Origin: GCA-2715965 sp047608975
GTDB taxonomy: Bacteria; Verrucomicrobiota; Verrucomicrobiia; Limisphaerales; JAYPXF01
Assembly (NCBI GenBank): GCA_047608975.1
Contig: JBLFYM010000010.1
Coordinates: 15,040-79,039, forward strand
DNA: 64,000 bases
Direction: 5' to 3'
The position numbers and the translations under genes are program-made. The notes below the pieces were generated by a model. That model had not been told where the DNA came from. It saw nothing but the letters and a program-made list of their open reading frames with translations, and searched no databases. This document shows positions 1 through 8,803 of this stretch, in pieces. Position 1 is the first letter of the stretch; each line of letters starts with the position of its first letter.

Positions 1-2
1 TT

Positions 3-3000
3 GTCACCGTCAGCGCGAGTTCGACCCAATCTGGCCACTCCCCCGCCAACGTGCTGGATGGAAGTCAAAAAACCAAATGGGCGGCCAACGGCAAAGGCGA
101 ATGGCTGCAGCTGGAATTCAACCAGGATCGGGAGGTATCGCAGGTCGGGATCGGCTTTATCGCCGGTGAACGGAACTACGACTTCGAACTCAAGGGCTCG
201 TTGACTGGCAAGGATTGGAAATCGCTGGGAAAGTTCCAGAGCCCCGGCAAGGGCAGCGGCGTCGACAACTACGAGTTCAAAAAGGCGAAGATGCGTTTCC
301 TGCGGATCAATGTCTTCGGCAACAACAAGAACGACTGGGCCAATATCCATGCGGTTAAGCTCGATGGCGTCACCCGCTCTGCCTCCATCAAAACCACCCA
401 GCCCAAGGCCGATCAGCCCGGGCAGGCGGATCCGAAACTCGCCGCGCAGGCCAAAACCCTCAAGTTCGTGAAATGGAGCGGCGATATCGCCGTGCCTGAT
501 CCGGTCGCCATCAGCCTCGACAATCAGGGCCGCGTGTTCGCCACCCAGACGCAGCGGCGAAAGGCCAACGACCTGGATATCCGCTCCAACCGCGATTGGA
601 TCCCCGACGACCTCGGATTCACTTCAGTCGAGGACAAACGCGCACACTTTAAGAAACACCTGTCTCCGGAGAATTCTGAACAGAACAAGAAACGCGTGAA
701 GGATCACAACGGGGACGGCTCGCACGATTGGAAAGATCTTACCCAACTCACCGAACGCATCCATCTGCTGGAAGACACCAACGGCGACGGCTTCGCCGAT
801 CACATGCAGGTTTACGCGGAGAACTTTCAGACCGAAATCACCGGCATCGCCGCCGGCGTCCTGAGCCACAATGGCGATGTCTACGCGACCATCGCCCCGG
901 ATGTCTGGCGGCTTCGTGACACCACCGGCAACGGCAAGGCCGACCAGCGCGAGGTGATTGCCCATGGCTTTGGATTGCACATCGCCTACGGCGGACACGA
1001 CATGCACGGGTTGCGCGTCGGACCCGACGGACGGATCTACTGGTCCATCGGCGACAAGGGAATCAGCGTCGTCTCCAAGGAAGGAAAGAAATTCCTCTAC
1101 CCGAACCAGGGCGGCGTCATGCGCTGTGATCCGGACGGATCAAATTTCGAGGTATTCGCGCACGGACTGCGCAACGTCCAGGAAATGGCCTTCGACGAAC
1201 ACGGAAACTGGTTCGGCGTGGACAATGACTCTGATAGCGCCAACGAGTCCGAACGGTTCGTCTACATCGTCGAAGGCATGGATGCCGGATGGCGGAACAA
1301 CTATCAGTATCGCGGCAGCGACTTCAATCCGTGGACCGCCGAAAAGATCTGGATCCCGTGGCACGAAAATCAACCCGCCTACATCGTTCCGCCGATCCGC
1401 AATTACGAGGACGGCCCCTGCGGATTTGTCTACAACCCCGGCACTGCCCTGAGTCCCGCGTATCGCAATTACTTCTTTATGACCGAAGCGCCACGCGGCA
1501 CCCAGTGGGCCTTCCAGGTCCGGCCCAAGGGCGCGTCCTTCGAGATGTACAATTCACATCCCATCGGCAACGGGATCGCAATGACCGGCTTGAACTTCGG
1601 TCCCGACGGCGCTCTCTACTCCGTCGATTGGGGTGGCGGTTACCCATTGAATCAGAAAGGTGCCGTCTGGAAGATCGACGTCCCGGAACACGCCCAGGAC
1701 GCCGAGCGCGTGGCGGTGAAACAAATTCTTTCCACCGGCTTTCGCAAGCTTCCCCTGAAACAGCTTGACGATCTGATGGCTCACATCGATCAGCGCGTCC
1801 GGCTCGGCGCGCAGTTCGAACTGGTGCGCCGTGGCGAAACCAAGACCTTTGACCGCGTGGTATCCACCGGCTCGCCGCTCGCCAAGATTCACGCCATCTG
1901 GGGACTCGGCCAGCTGGCCCGTACAAAGGACGATCCCTTGGCGAAAGATCTGTTGGAGCAAATGTCGAAGAAAAAGGATCCCGAACTTCAGCTCCAGGGA
2001 ATCAAGATGCTCGCCGACCTGAAGACGCAGGACGTTGATCCCCGGCTGATCGTAAATGCCCTCAGGAGCCGCAACCCGCGCGTGCAATTCCACGCCGCGA
2101 TCGCCGCCGGCAAGCTGACGGTCAAGCCCGCCTTCAAACCGCTGTTGAAGATCGCCACCACACTCACCTCCCAGCAGACCTACCTGCGTCACGCGATCAT
2201 CTCGGGATTCACCGGCACGGCGAGCGCGGCCCAGCTCGCCGCTTTGCAGACCCACAAATCCGAATTCGTCCGCACCTGCGCCGTCGTTGCCCTGCGTCGC
2301 CAGAACAGCGGCGCGGTTGCCGAATATCTTGATGATACGAGTGCCTACGTCGCCACCGAGGCCGCCCGCGCAATCCACGACGACTTCTCAATCCACGACG
2401 CCCTGCCGAAACTCGCGCTGTCGCTGGAGGCCGCTTCCGCCAAGGCCGGAGAACGATTTGTCCGTCGTGCCATCAATGCGAACTACCGCCTCGGCAAACC
2501 CGAACACGCCACCCGCGTTGCGCAATACGCACTGAACACCAAGGCCGACAGCGCCATGCGCATCAACGCGCTGGATGCCTTGGCAACCTGGGCAAACCCC
2601 GATCTGCTTGATCGCGTCGACGGTCGCCGCCGCCACCTGGACGGCCGGGAGGAAAAGACGATCGCCAAAGCCATCACGCCCGCGCTTGCCAACCTCATGC
2701 GGAGTTCCGACAACGCCTTGCTCGAACGCGCGGTGGCCCTGTCCACGCAGTATGAAATCGATTTGGAACCGACCGCGCTGTTCGCCTTGCTACGAAATAC
2801 CAAAGCGCCAGATTCCCTCCGCGTGGTGGCCCTGAAAGGTTTGCAAAACGACAGCGCCGCCGGCTACGCCCTCGGCTCCGACAGCCCCGGCCTCCGCAGC
2901 GAAGGTGCCCGGATGCTGGGCAAAAAGAACGCCCGCGCCGCCGCCGAGTATCTGTCCAAGACCCTCGCCAATTCGAAATCGTTGCCGGAGAAGCAGGCGG

Positions 3001-3644
3001 CCCTCGCCACGCTGGGAACCCTGAAAGACATCCGTGCCTCGCAGGTCGTCGGCGAATATGCCGGCAAACTTGGACGGGGCGAACTCCCCGCCGCGCTGCA
3101 TCTGGATGTGATCGAGGCGGCCAGCAGCCAGAACCTCACCAACCAGCTCACCGCCTACGAGAAATCACGGGACCCGAAAAAGTACCCGGACAACTTCAAG
3201 GAATGCCTCGCAGGCGGCGATCCCGTCGCCGGCTTGGAAACGGTCAAGACCCACATCTTCGCGCAGTGCGTGCGTTGCCACAAACTGGACAAGACCAAGG
3301 GCGGCAGCATCATCGGACCGAATCTGAAGAACATCGGCAGCAAAGGGCGCGACTACATCCTCCACTCCATGATCGATCCCAACGCCCTCGTCACCAAGGG
3401 CTACGGCACGATGAACGTGACCCTGAAGAACGGCGAGGTCATCGGCGGCCAATTCCGCGGGGAAACCAAGACTCACATCGAACTCCGCATGCCCGACCGC
3501 AGCTCGCAGAAGATCAAGGTCGGGGACGTGAAAGAACGCACCCCGCTCATCTCCGTCATGCCCACCATGGGCAACATCCTCACCAAGCGCGAACTCCGCA
3601 ACGTGATCGAATACCTCGCCGGTCTCAAAGACGGTTCGAAATAG
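3..3644 (+). CDS. PVC-type heme-binding protein: discoidin, beta-propeller, HEAT, cytochrome c (5' partial)
   Basis: The frame is open from the left window edge, so the true start and any signal peptide lie outside; 1,213 residues are visible. Domains in order: an F5/8 type C (discoidin) carbohydrate-binding-like domain (about 1-120); a glucose/sorbosone-dehydrogenase-type beta-propeller (about 150-575) with several Ca-binding-like DxNGDGxxD loops; alpha-helical HEAT-like repeats (about 600-1050); and a C-terminal cytochrome c domain whose single CVRCH heme motif is at nt 3267-3281 (residue 1089 on), followed by the typical IGPNL and SMIDPNA stretches. Families of this layout in Verrucomicrobia and Planctomycetes are taken to be secreted, probably in sugar oxidation or polysaccharide degradation. 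The substrate cannot be told from the sequence. Confidence 0.9.
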   Translation, partial: VTVSASSTQSGHSPANVLDGSQKTKWAANGKGEWLQLEFNQDREVSQVGIGFIAGERNYDFELKGSLTGKDWKSLGKFQSPGKGSGVDNYEFKKAKMRFLRINVFGNNKNDWANIHAVKLDGVTRSASIKTTQPKADQPGQADPKLAAQAKTLKFVKWSGDIAVPDPVAISLDNQGRVFATQTQRRKANDLDIRSNRDWIPDDLGFTSVEDKRAHFKKHLSPENSEQNKKRVKDHNGDGSHDWKDLTQLTERIHLLEDTNGDGFADHMQVYAENFQTEITGIAAGVLSHNGDVYATIAPDVWRLRDTTGNGKADQREVIAHGFGLHIAYGGHDMHGLRVGPDGRIYWSIGDKGISVVSKEGKKFLYPNQGGVMRCDPDGSNFEVFAHGLRNVQEMAFDEHGNWFGVDNDSDSANESERFVYIVEGMDAGWRNNYQYRGSDFNPWTAEKIWIPWHENQPAYIVPPIRNYEDGPCGFVYNPGTALSPAYRNYFFMTEAPRGTQWAFQVRPKGASFEMYNSHPIGNGIAMTGLNFGPDGALYSVDWGGGYPLNQKGAVWKIDVPEHAQDAERVAVKQILSTGFRKLPLKQLDDLMAHIDQRVRLGAQFELVRRGETKTFDRVVSTGSPLAKIHAIWGLGQLARTKDDPLAKDLLEQMSKKKDPELQLQGIKMLADLKTQDVDPRLIVNALRSRNPRVQFHAAIAAGKLTVKPAFKPLLKIATTLTSQQTYLRHAIISGFTGTASAAQLAALQTHKSEFVRTCAVVALRRQNSGAVAEYLDDTSAYVATEAARAIHDDFSIHDALPKLALSLEAASAKAGERFVRRAINANYRLGKPEHATRVAQYALNTKADSAMRINALDALATWANPDLLDRVDGRRRHLDGREEKTIAKAITPALANLMRSSDNALLERAVALSTQYEIDLEPTALFALLRNTKAPDSLRVVALKGLQNDSAAGYALGSDSPGLRSEGARMLGKKNARAAAEYLSKTLANSKSLPEKQAALATLGTLKDIRASQVVGEYAGKLGRGELPAALHLDVIEAASSQNLTNQLTAYEKSRDPKKYPDNFKECLAGGDPVAGLETVKTHIFAQCVRCHKLDKTKGGSIIGPNLKNIGSKGRDYILHSMIDPNALVTKGYGTMNVTLKNGEVIGGQFRGETKTHIELRMPDRSSQKIKVGDVKERTPLISVMPTMGNILTKRELRNVIEYLAGLKDGSK

Positions 3645-3787
3645 GCGGGTTATTCGACCCGGCCAGTGGGGAGCGGGGCCTCAAAAGCCAAGCCTCAAAT
3701 TCCAGTCAGACGCACGTCAGCCGGGATTAAATCTTCTGGTCGCCCCGATCTGGCCAGGCACGTTCGAATTTCGTGGTCGCTTCAGAT

Positions 3788-3854
3788 TGAAGATTGAAGA
3801 TTGGGTTTTGGAGCTTCTTTGGAGATTGAATTTGGGCGCTTGGAGGTTCCCAAA
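3788..3854. repeat. A/T-rich 'GAAGATTG / GGAGCTTC / TTGGAG' intergenic repeat
   Basis: This low-complexity stretch between the cytochrome protein and the SGNH hydrolase is built from GATTGAAGATTGAAGATTGG, GGAGCTTCTTTGGAG and TTGGAGGTTCC pieces. It resembles one arm of the larger imperfect inverted repeat at 32884-33008. No coding potential was seen. Confidence 0.5.
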
Positions 3855-3887
3855 AACACCCGGTCCAAAGTTGGTCAATCCGCCAAC

Positions 3888-4715
3888 TCAACGCGCAGCC
3901 GCGCCCGCCAGTTGCTTCGCCAGAAACCTCGCCACCTGCTGACCGAGGAAAGTATTCCCCGGACCGTTGAAGTGGCAGTCATCCACATTCTGAAGTTCGC
4001 CCAGCCGCGGAGTGATCGCCGCGAAGAGGTCATCGATCGAAATGTCGTGTTTGGACATCACTTTCGCGGCGGCCTCGTTTCGCTCGATAATCGAGGCGGC
4101 CGTGAAACGCTTCTTTGGCACGTCCGGAATCGGGGTCGTGTTGGCCCAGAGAATCCGCGCGCCGGTCTTCTTCATCCGAACAATGAGCTCCTCCAATCGC
4201 CGGCGGTAGTCGGCGAGCGGCGTGTTGCGATCGTGGATTCCAAAGTTGAAGTGGATAAAGTCCCACTTCCCATCACCGAGCCAGATATCGATCTTCTGCA
4301 GGCCCCGCGCAGTGGGACCACAATTCGCCGGCGCCCGATGGACGTTCGCCTTGCCGGCAAGTTCGCGCCGGACGGTTTCCGTATACGCCCGGGACACCGA
4401 ATCACCGATCAGCAGCACGCGCGGCAATTTCGGATCATCCACGACAAAGTCCCAGGCATTCCCCTGCCCGGCCACCTTTTGCCGCTTGTGAATAGGCAGA
4501 TAAAAGCCCCCGAGTTCGCCCTGCAAAACTTGCTCCCAGGCCTGGTGGGCGGGTGAAAGCGCCTTCACCCAGACCTGATACTTCGCGTCAATTGCAGCCG
4601 CGGCCTTCGCCTTCTTCTCCGCAGCTTCCTTCGCATTGGTGGGCTCGGCCGACTGGCCGACGGTGGTCACGGCCGCGATAACAAATGCGCCGAGAATGAG
4701 AGACAATGATTTCAT
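3888..4715 (-). CDS. Secreted SGNH/GDSL-family hydrolase
   Basis: 275 residues. Residues 1-22 form a signal peptide (MKSLSLILGA, hydrophobic core, cleavage near QSA). A short lysine/alanine-rich helical segment follows, then an SGNH hydrolase domain. Block I is IGDSVS with nucleophile Ser106, the block III-like NFGIHD lies at about 157-162, and the C-terminal catalytic pair is D245-x-x-H248. Members act on acyl or acetyl esters, often on polysaccharides; the substrate is not predictable here. The gene is convergent with the upstream giant cytochrome protein and stands alone. ATG start with no clear ribosome binding site. Confidence 0.85.
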   Translation of the reverse strand: MKSLSLILGAFVIAAVTTVGQSAEPTNAKEAAEKKAKAAAAIDAKYQVWVKALSPAHQAWEQVLQGELGGFYLPIHKRQKVAGQGNAWDFVVDDPKLPRVLLIGDSVSRAYTETVRRELAGKANVHRAPANCGPTARGLQKIDIWLGDGKWDFIHFNFGIHDRNTPLADYRRRLEELIVRMKKTGARILWANTTPIPDVPKKRFTAASIIERNEAAAKVMSKHDISIDDLFAAITPRLGELQNVDDCHFNGPGNTFLGQQVARFLAKQLAGAAAR

Positions 4716-4851
4716 GATTCTTGATGGCTAAGCCGGCCGGCAACCAGGGAGTGTTTGGGAACCCGATCGCAGAATGTTTCCCCACAGATTCAGAGATTGG
4801 ATGCATTCCTGTTTATTGCTGTTCATTCGTGATTCAACTGAATAGCCACTG

Positions 4852-5181
4852 CTAGGAGATGAAAGTGCAGAGGTATTCGCAGATCCCAGTTTTGATCTCG
4901 ATGTCGAAACCGGACTTCGCCGGCACATCGAACGATTCGCCCTGGGCGTAGGTCTTGACCCCAGCCTGACCATCCACCTTCACCTGGCATTCACCGGCCA
5001 CAACCTCCATACGCTCCGCAGCATCCGTGCCGAAGTGAAACTGGCCAGGAAAGATCAACCCCAAGGTCTTCGTCGAGTCGTCCGCGAATCGAATCGTGTG
5101 ACTCACCACCTTGCCGTCGAAATACACATTTGCCTTGGTCAAGGCCGTGACGTTCGGGAATTCAGCCGGAATGCTATTCAT
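4852..5181 (-). CDS. ppnP: Pyrimidine/purine nucleoside phosphorylase PpnP (DUF1255)
   Basis: 109 residues from the ATG at 5181; a longer in-frame extension to 5217 exists but the family begins close to the internal methionine. The small cupin fold is recognisable along the length of E. coli PpnP/YaiE: an N-terminal ANVYFDGKVVSH strand pair, the central GQFHFGTDAAERMEVVAG, and C-terminal FDVPAKSGFDIEI ending in EYLCTFIS. The family cleaves nucleosides phosphorolytically to base plus (deoxy)ribose-1-phosphate, a cytoplasmic salvage role. It follows the SGNH hydrolase on the same strand, but 136 bp apart, so probably a separate unit. Confidence 0.85.
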   Translation of the reverse strand: MNSIPAEFPNVTALTKANVYFDGKVVSHTIRFADDSTKTLGLIFPGQFHFGTDAAERMEVVAGECQVKVDGQAGVKTYAQGESFDVPAKSGFDIEIKTGICEYLCTFIS

Positions 5182-5614
5182 GGGCCGGGAGTGTTTCGGG
5201 CCGCCGCAAATTGTCAAGCGACAGAGGAGAGAAGGATGCAGTTGGAAGTGGCGGTAAGCTGTTCCTCTCCGTTCCTATATAGCCCGATTGGCAAGATCGC
5301 CAAATCGTGCGCTCGAACGGCACGGCGTGCCGAGCGGAAGCACTGGAGGGGCGAGCTTGCGAGTCCGCCCTTGGGCCAAAGGGAAAACCGATCACATGCT
5401 GGTTGGCAATCAAGACATGGCTGGCCCGAATGGAGATATGGCGAGCTGCCGCTTTGAGCGGCTCACAAGTTCAAGCCCCGGCTTTGCCGGGTGATAGCGA
5501 ATCGGCAGTGCCATCCTCCTGCCCGCGAGATACTTTCGACCGCATTCGAGGACTGATCACGCTTGCGGGGAGACCGCAGATTGACCGACCATAACCTTGA
5601 CCTTGACCTTGACC
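5182..5614. other. 433-bp non-coding stretch with small hairpins
   Basis: No convincing gene was seen on either strand. It contains a palindrome CGGCACG-G-CGTGCCG near 5320 and a GC-rich stem CCCGGCtttGCCGGG near 5475-5490. At its right end is a tandem CCTTGA hexamer (three copies, 5595-5612) that runs into the next gene's start. The phrase CACATGCTGGTTGGC near 5394 recurs near 38494, also in intergenic DNA. These look like degenerate intergenic repeats. Confidence 0.4.
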
Positions 5615-6148
5615 ATGACGATGACGCTGCCTCCTTCACCGGTTGAACTGATTCTCAGCCAACGCGCGGCCAAATCGTTGCGCGGTCGGCAACTCGAACC
5701 CGCGTCAGATCATCCGCCGCACTTTGCCGCCCAGTGGCGCGTGGAGCTGTGCAAGGATTGGGCGGGACGAAACCTGTTCATGGTCACAAACCTGGCCACG
5801 CTCTTTACGTTCCTGATTCCGCGCGCGCCCAAACAGGTGCGGGCCCGGTTGGAGCAGGATTTCCGATCACGGTTGGGTTTTGCGCTGCTCGTTGGCAAGC
5901 CGCTGGTGGATTGGCAGCCGGACCCGATCGTTTACGCGCGGGGCAATCCCCGCAAGGTCATCGGCTCCATGAACGAAATGATTTACAATCTCCAGTTCCC
6001 GTCGACTGAAGCGTTCCGGCGGGCGCATCCGGAGCAGGATGACGAAGACCGCCTGAATCACACCCCCTTCAGCGCCATCGGCTCCAAAAATCGCTATGAA
6101 TTCCCAGACAAGGCTTGGTCCGCAGCGATCGCCCGCCTGGCCGAATGA
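5615..6148 (+). CDS. DUF6933-like hypothetical protein
   Basis: 177 residues from the ATG at 5615. Upstream TTG codons at 5597, 5603 and 5609 are in frame because the start sits in a CCTTGA tandem repeat, so the N-terminus (alternating Leu-Thr and Met-Thr) is uncertain. The core matches what I recall of the DUF6933 family: an N-terminal VELILSQRAAKSL strand, a tryptophan-rich W..D WAGRNLFMVTNLATLF segment and a C-terminal NPRKVIGSMNEMIYNLQF. Its function is unknown in all family members I know. No partner gene is adjacent. Confidence 0.6.
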   Translation: MTMTLPPSPVELILSQRAAKSLRGRQLEPASDHPPHFAAQWRVELCKDWAGRNLFMVTNLATLFTFLIPRAPKQVRARLEQDFRSRLGFALLVGKPLVDWQPDPIVYARGNPRKVIGSMNEMIYNLQFPSTEAFRRAHPEQDDEDRLNHTPFSAIGSKNRYEFPDKAWSAAIARLAE

Positions 6149-6171
6149 AGACAGGCCCGGATTTGCCAACC

Positions 6172-6198
6172 ACCGAAGACACTGAGTCCACGGAATAG
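6172..6198. repeat. 9-bp-period intergenic element
   Basis: Three degenerate 9-bp units in a row: ACCGAAGAC, ACTGAGTCC, ACGGAATAG. The unit shape (AC.GA...C) is shared with the element at 31793-31819. The stretch is non-coding and lies just after the stop of the DUF6933-like gene. Confidence 0.5.
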
Positions 6199-6311
6199 GA
6201 GGACGGAAGATTTGGATGCCGGTCGCTCCTGAATTCGACACCGACGAGCTCGGCGGTTCTGCCTTACCCCTATCACCGAAAATCTTCTTCTCCGAACAAG
6301 CTTCGCTTTCG

Positions 6312-6381
6312 GACAAAGGAATGGAGACAGAGGAATCTGCGCAGATGTTTTTTTAAATTCCTTTGTCTTCATTCCCTTGTC
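6312..6381. repeat. Imperfect 25-bp inverted repeat
   Basis: The left arm (6312-6336) and the reverse complement of the right arm (6357-6381) match at 22 of 25 positions, around a 20-nt spacer ending in a T run. Each arm is itself two related 11-12 nt halves (GACAAAGGAAT-type). A single arm of the same family occurs at 34788-34815. Transcribed, it would form a long hairpin. Confidence 0.65.
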
Positions 6382-6489
6382 GTCGTTCGTTTGCGGCCTT
6401 GCCGCTCCGCGTATTCCGGCTCTTCCGTAGTTGAATTCCTGATCCCTTTTGCTGCTTGTGGTCTTTCCCATGCCAGATTGAACCGACCT

Positions 6490-6675
6490 TCAGCCCTTGA
6501 AAATCACAGCATTCTTTGCGGTTGATTCACGAGCCTTTCGACCACGCATGAGGAACGCCACCGCCGTCCAGACCCCCGGGAACTTGCAGGACGGACCCAC
6601 ATATCTCTCGATCACGTAAAACGCGAAGTAGTAAAGCCGGGTTTGGAAAGTGACGAAAGAGTTCAAAACATCGAC
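6490..6675 (-). pseudogene. Orphan C-terminal fragment of an unrecognised protein
   Basis: A minus-strand frame of 61 codons ending in TGA (6490-6492) is open from 6675 without a plausible start. It reads like the end of a real protein: an aromatic, amphipathic segment (TRLYYFAFYVIERYVG) followed by FPGVWTAVAFLMRGRKA and a basic tail. The upstream part is gone. I could not identify the parent family. Confidence 0.35.
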
Positions 6676-6716
6676 TCAAGGTATGAATACATCCAGTTGT
6701 CAGATTAAACCAATAA

Positions 6717-6743
6717 AGTAAGACACAAATATTTTGACTTACT
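6717..6743. promoter_or_regulatory. Possible operator/promoter of the AbrB-VapC operon
   Basis: The inverted repeat AGTAAG...CTTACT (15-bp spacer) overlaps a TTGACT hexamer (6734-6739), 24 bp before the antitoxin ATG at 6768. Such operons are usually autorepressed at a palindrome overlapping the promoter. No good -10 box at standard spacing was found, so this is weak. Confidence 0.3.
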
Positions 6744-6767
6744 AAACCGATATTGTATCCATTGTTC

Positions 6768-7049
6768 ATGCCCGTGAAAGAATCAGTAGAAACCATAACG
6801 TTTACGACCAAGGGGCAGATCGTGATTCCCCGCAAATTGCGGCGGCTTTTTGAAATTGAGGAAGGGACCAAGGCCACTGTGGAATCCACTCCAAATGGCA
6901 TCTTAATCAAGCCGGTAACTGCCGCGCTGATCAGAAAAGGGCGAGGATTGCTGAAGAAGGGCTCGACGCCGCTTTCCCGTGAATGGGCTCAGCACAAGGC
7001 GGAGGAACACAAGTTGGAGGACAAGCCGCATGGCCGGACTGGTTCTTGA
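6768..7049 (+). CDS. AbrB/MazE-type antitoxin
   Basis: 93 residues from the ATG at 6768; a TTG at 6753 would add five residues and is less likely. Residues 8-50 form a swapped-hairpin SpoVT/AbrB DNA-binding domain with the signature ITFTTKGQIVIPRKLRRLF followed by EEGTKATVE. The C-terminal basic, charged tail would wrap the toxin. The stop overlaps the downstream PIN-toxin start by 20 bp, indicating translational coupling. Expected role: neutralise the VapC RNase and autorepress the operon. Confidence 0.85.
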   Translation: MPVKESVETITFTTKGQIVIPRKLRRLFEIEEGTKATVESTPNGILIKPVTAALIRKGRGLLKKGSTPLSREWAQHKAEEHKLEDKPHGRTGS

Positions 7050-7431
7050 TAGTTACGCCCTCATTGCTTACTTTCGAGACGAAGACGGTGCGGATACCGT
7101 GGAGACGCTCCTGGTGAAAGCGACTCAGAGTGGGAAACCGTTGCTGATGAGTGAGGTGAACTATTCGGAGGCAAAATACATGGTGGTTAGGAAGGACGGC
7201 AACGCCGCTTGGGAGAAGGCCGCAGACATGTTGCGGTCGTTGCCGATCGAGTTCTTCCCAGCTGACCGGCAGATGTCGGAATTGGCGGCGGACTTCAAAG
7301 CCAAACATCGCATCAGTCTTGCCGACGCCTTTGCGGCAGCATTGACGAAGGAAAAAAGGGCGACACTTGTGACCGGGGATGCGGAGTTTCAGAGTCTGGA
7401 AGGTGAAATTAAGATCAAGTGGCTGGAGTGA
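7030..7431 (+). CDS. VapC-type PIN-domain ribonuclease toxin
   Basis: 133 residues. The PIN-domain acidic residues are all present: D7 (VLDSYALIAY), E42 (MSEVNYSE), D99 (SLADAFAAAL) and D117 (TGDAEF). The nuclease should be Mg2+-dependent and active unless bound by the AbrB-type protein encoded just upstream with a 20-bp overlap. Cognate RNA targets of VapC proteins are usually tRNA or rRNA; the target here cannot be read from sequence. The ATG at 7030 was chosen because it puts the first catalytic Asp at position 7, as is usual. Confidence 0.9.
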   Translation: MAGLVLDSYALIAYFRDEDGADTVETLLVKATQSGKPLLMSEVNYSEAKYMVVRKDGNAAWEKAADMLRSLPIEFFPADRQMSELAADFKAKHRISLADAFAAALTKEKRATLVTGDAEFQSLEGEIKIKWLE

Positions 7432-7701
7432 GGAGTGGGCATGGAGTGGAGTTTCAAAATAGTGGCAAAGAACGGTATCTTGGACACACCAATGTTGAAC
7501 CGTGAGGTGCGTTAGTTTTCTGGACCACCAAATAGGACACCAAGACAATGAACCACCCTTCACATCGATGAAGACGACAAAACTGGTCGAACTTGACTGA
7601 TCGTCTGTGGACGACTTCGGGTCACCCTGATGAAGTGGGTTCGTGTTACTCGAAACAGAATCCCAAACTGAAAGTTGCGAAAGAGATCGAATTCCTATCG
7701 A

Positions 7702-8499
7702 TCAGGAATCACAGAAGATCTCTCGCCGATGTCGGGCAAGAAACTCGCTGTCAGGTAGAATGGCATCAGCAGGTACGTTAAGCGCTTCTCCTTCATACGC
7801 TCCGAAGTTTTCCGCGACGGTGTTCTCGCAGAGCACTGATCGAATGCGATTTGACAGAATGAGTTTCAATTCGTCATCAAAAGCAATCAGTCCCCTATCA
7901 AACGCGGCGTCATGTAGGCGAGACAGGCAAAGACCATTGCTTACATTGAGTCTCTCGGCGGGATACTTTCCCCAGGGAAGAATATGGGATGCGATAAGCA
8001 ATTCTCTGAGCGATAGCCCCGTAATTCCGCAACATCCGCTGAAATTGTTTAATACCGCTTCCCGGAAAAACTCCTGCCCGCGCCTCTGTTTGACATTCGC
8101 GACCGTTTCAGTCGGAAGATTTACCGACCGGCTTCGGCGTTTGATCCCTTCGCTGGGCACCACTTCAATCACGCTGTCTTCATCCGCCCCAAACAAATCA
8201 CGGATGGCCTGTTCAGATGCGGGAATGAACTCTTCTGGCAACTCCTTCAGTTCTTGCCATGTCGTCCGATCCAACTGGCTCGCGCCCTCGAGCCCCTTGA
8301 TTCCGCGTAACTTGAGAGCCGGATCCAATGAGGCAAAGTTCGACAGCTTCATAGCAACGCTACTCGGCGTCCGGTCGAGCTTCTGGGCCAGCGCGATCAC
8401 CAAAGGCTGCCGCTGATGAAACTGCCCGAAATTCAACTTGTGATACAGATTCAGCACCACCAGCAACTCCTCCTTTTTCCAACGTCTTCCTGCGGCCAT
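7702..8499 (-). CDS. HNH endonuclease (HNH_2 type)
   Basis: 265 residues. The N-terminal 110 residues are helical and basic (MAAGRRWKKEEL), possibly DNA- or partner-binding. The C-terminal half carries an HNH_2-type nuclease: SGCCGITGL, then LLIASHILPW with His172, then SNGLCLSRLHDAAFDRGL with Asn188 and His196. These proteins are DNA nucleases often found in restriction or defence islands, and a Vsr remnant and a toxin-antitoxin pair lie within 2 kb. It is transcribed against its neighbours. Whether it acts alone or with a lost methylase is not visible. Confidence 0.8.
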   Translation of the reverse strand: MAAGRRWKKEELLVVLNLYHKLNFGQFHQRQPLVIALAQKLDRTPSSVAMKLSNFASLDPALKLRGIKGLEGASQLDRTTWQELKELPEEFIPASEQAIRDLFGADEDSVIEVVPSEGIKRRSRSVNLPTETVANVKQRRGQEFFREAVLNNFSGCCGITGLSLRELLIASHILPWGKYPAERLNVSNGLCLSRLHDAAFDRGLIAFDDELKLILSNRIRSVLCENTVAENFGAYEGEALNVPADAILPDSEFLARHRREIFCDS

Positions 8500-8560
8500 T
8501 GCGAAAGCCTGCCTGGGGAAGCACCGCGAACGAAGGAGAATCTAACCTCCACTACCGACG

Positions 8561-8770
8561 GTGAGTAACGATTTTCAAATCACGACTAACGAGATTGATT
8601 TAGGTCAACTTCTTGATGAGCTATTGATCCAAGTCGAGGATTGGAAGCGGACAGCTCGCTATCTACGAGGCAAAAGCGATATCCACGATGACCCCTTCCT
8701 AATAGGCGAGTGTAGTTGCCCCAACGACGCCGAACGAATCGGAACTTACTATCAATCATTCATCCAATAA
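8561..8770 (+). CDS. Small hypothetical acidic protein
   Basis: 69 residues, GTG start at 8561. Not recognised. The sequence is acidic with a helical LGQLLDELLIQVEDWKRTARYLRGK stretch (residues 14-38) and a later CSCPND segment. It sits 61 bp from the divergent HNH gene start and 33 bp before another small gene on the same strand, so the two probably form one operon. Real-gene support is moderate: protein-like composition and context, but no family match known to me. Confidence 0.45.
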   Translation: MSNDFQITTNEIDLGQLLDELLIQVEDWKRTARYLRGKSDIHDDPFLIGECSCPNDAERIGTYYQSFIQ

Positions 8771-8803
8771 GATCTGCATTCAGACCAAGTAGGAAAGGCA
8801 AAA

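Larger units (their letters stand above)
6149..6767. other. 619-bp stretch of repeats and gene remnants
   Basis: No intact gene was recognised. It holds a 9-bp-period element (6172-6198), an imperfect 25-bp inverted repeat (6312-6381) and an orphan C-terminal coding fragment on the minus strand (6490-6675). A possible operator (6717-6743) lies before the toxin-antitoxin pair. Base composition drops to AT-rich after about 6650. It marks the left border of the accessory island. Confidence 0.5.

Noticed and set aside
1554..2378. 274-codon open frame antisense to the giant cytochrome protein
   Set aside because: Gly/Arg-rich shadow translation without signature.
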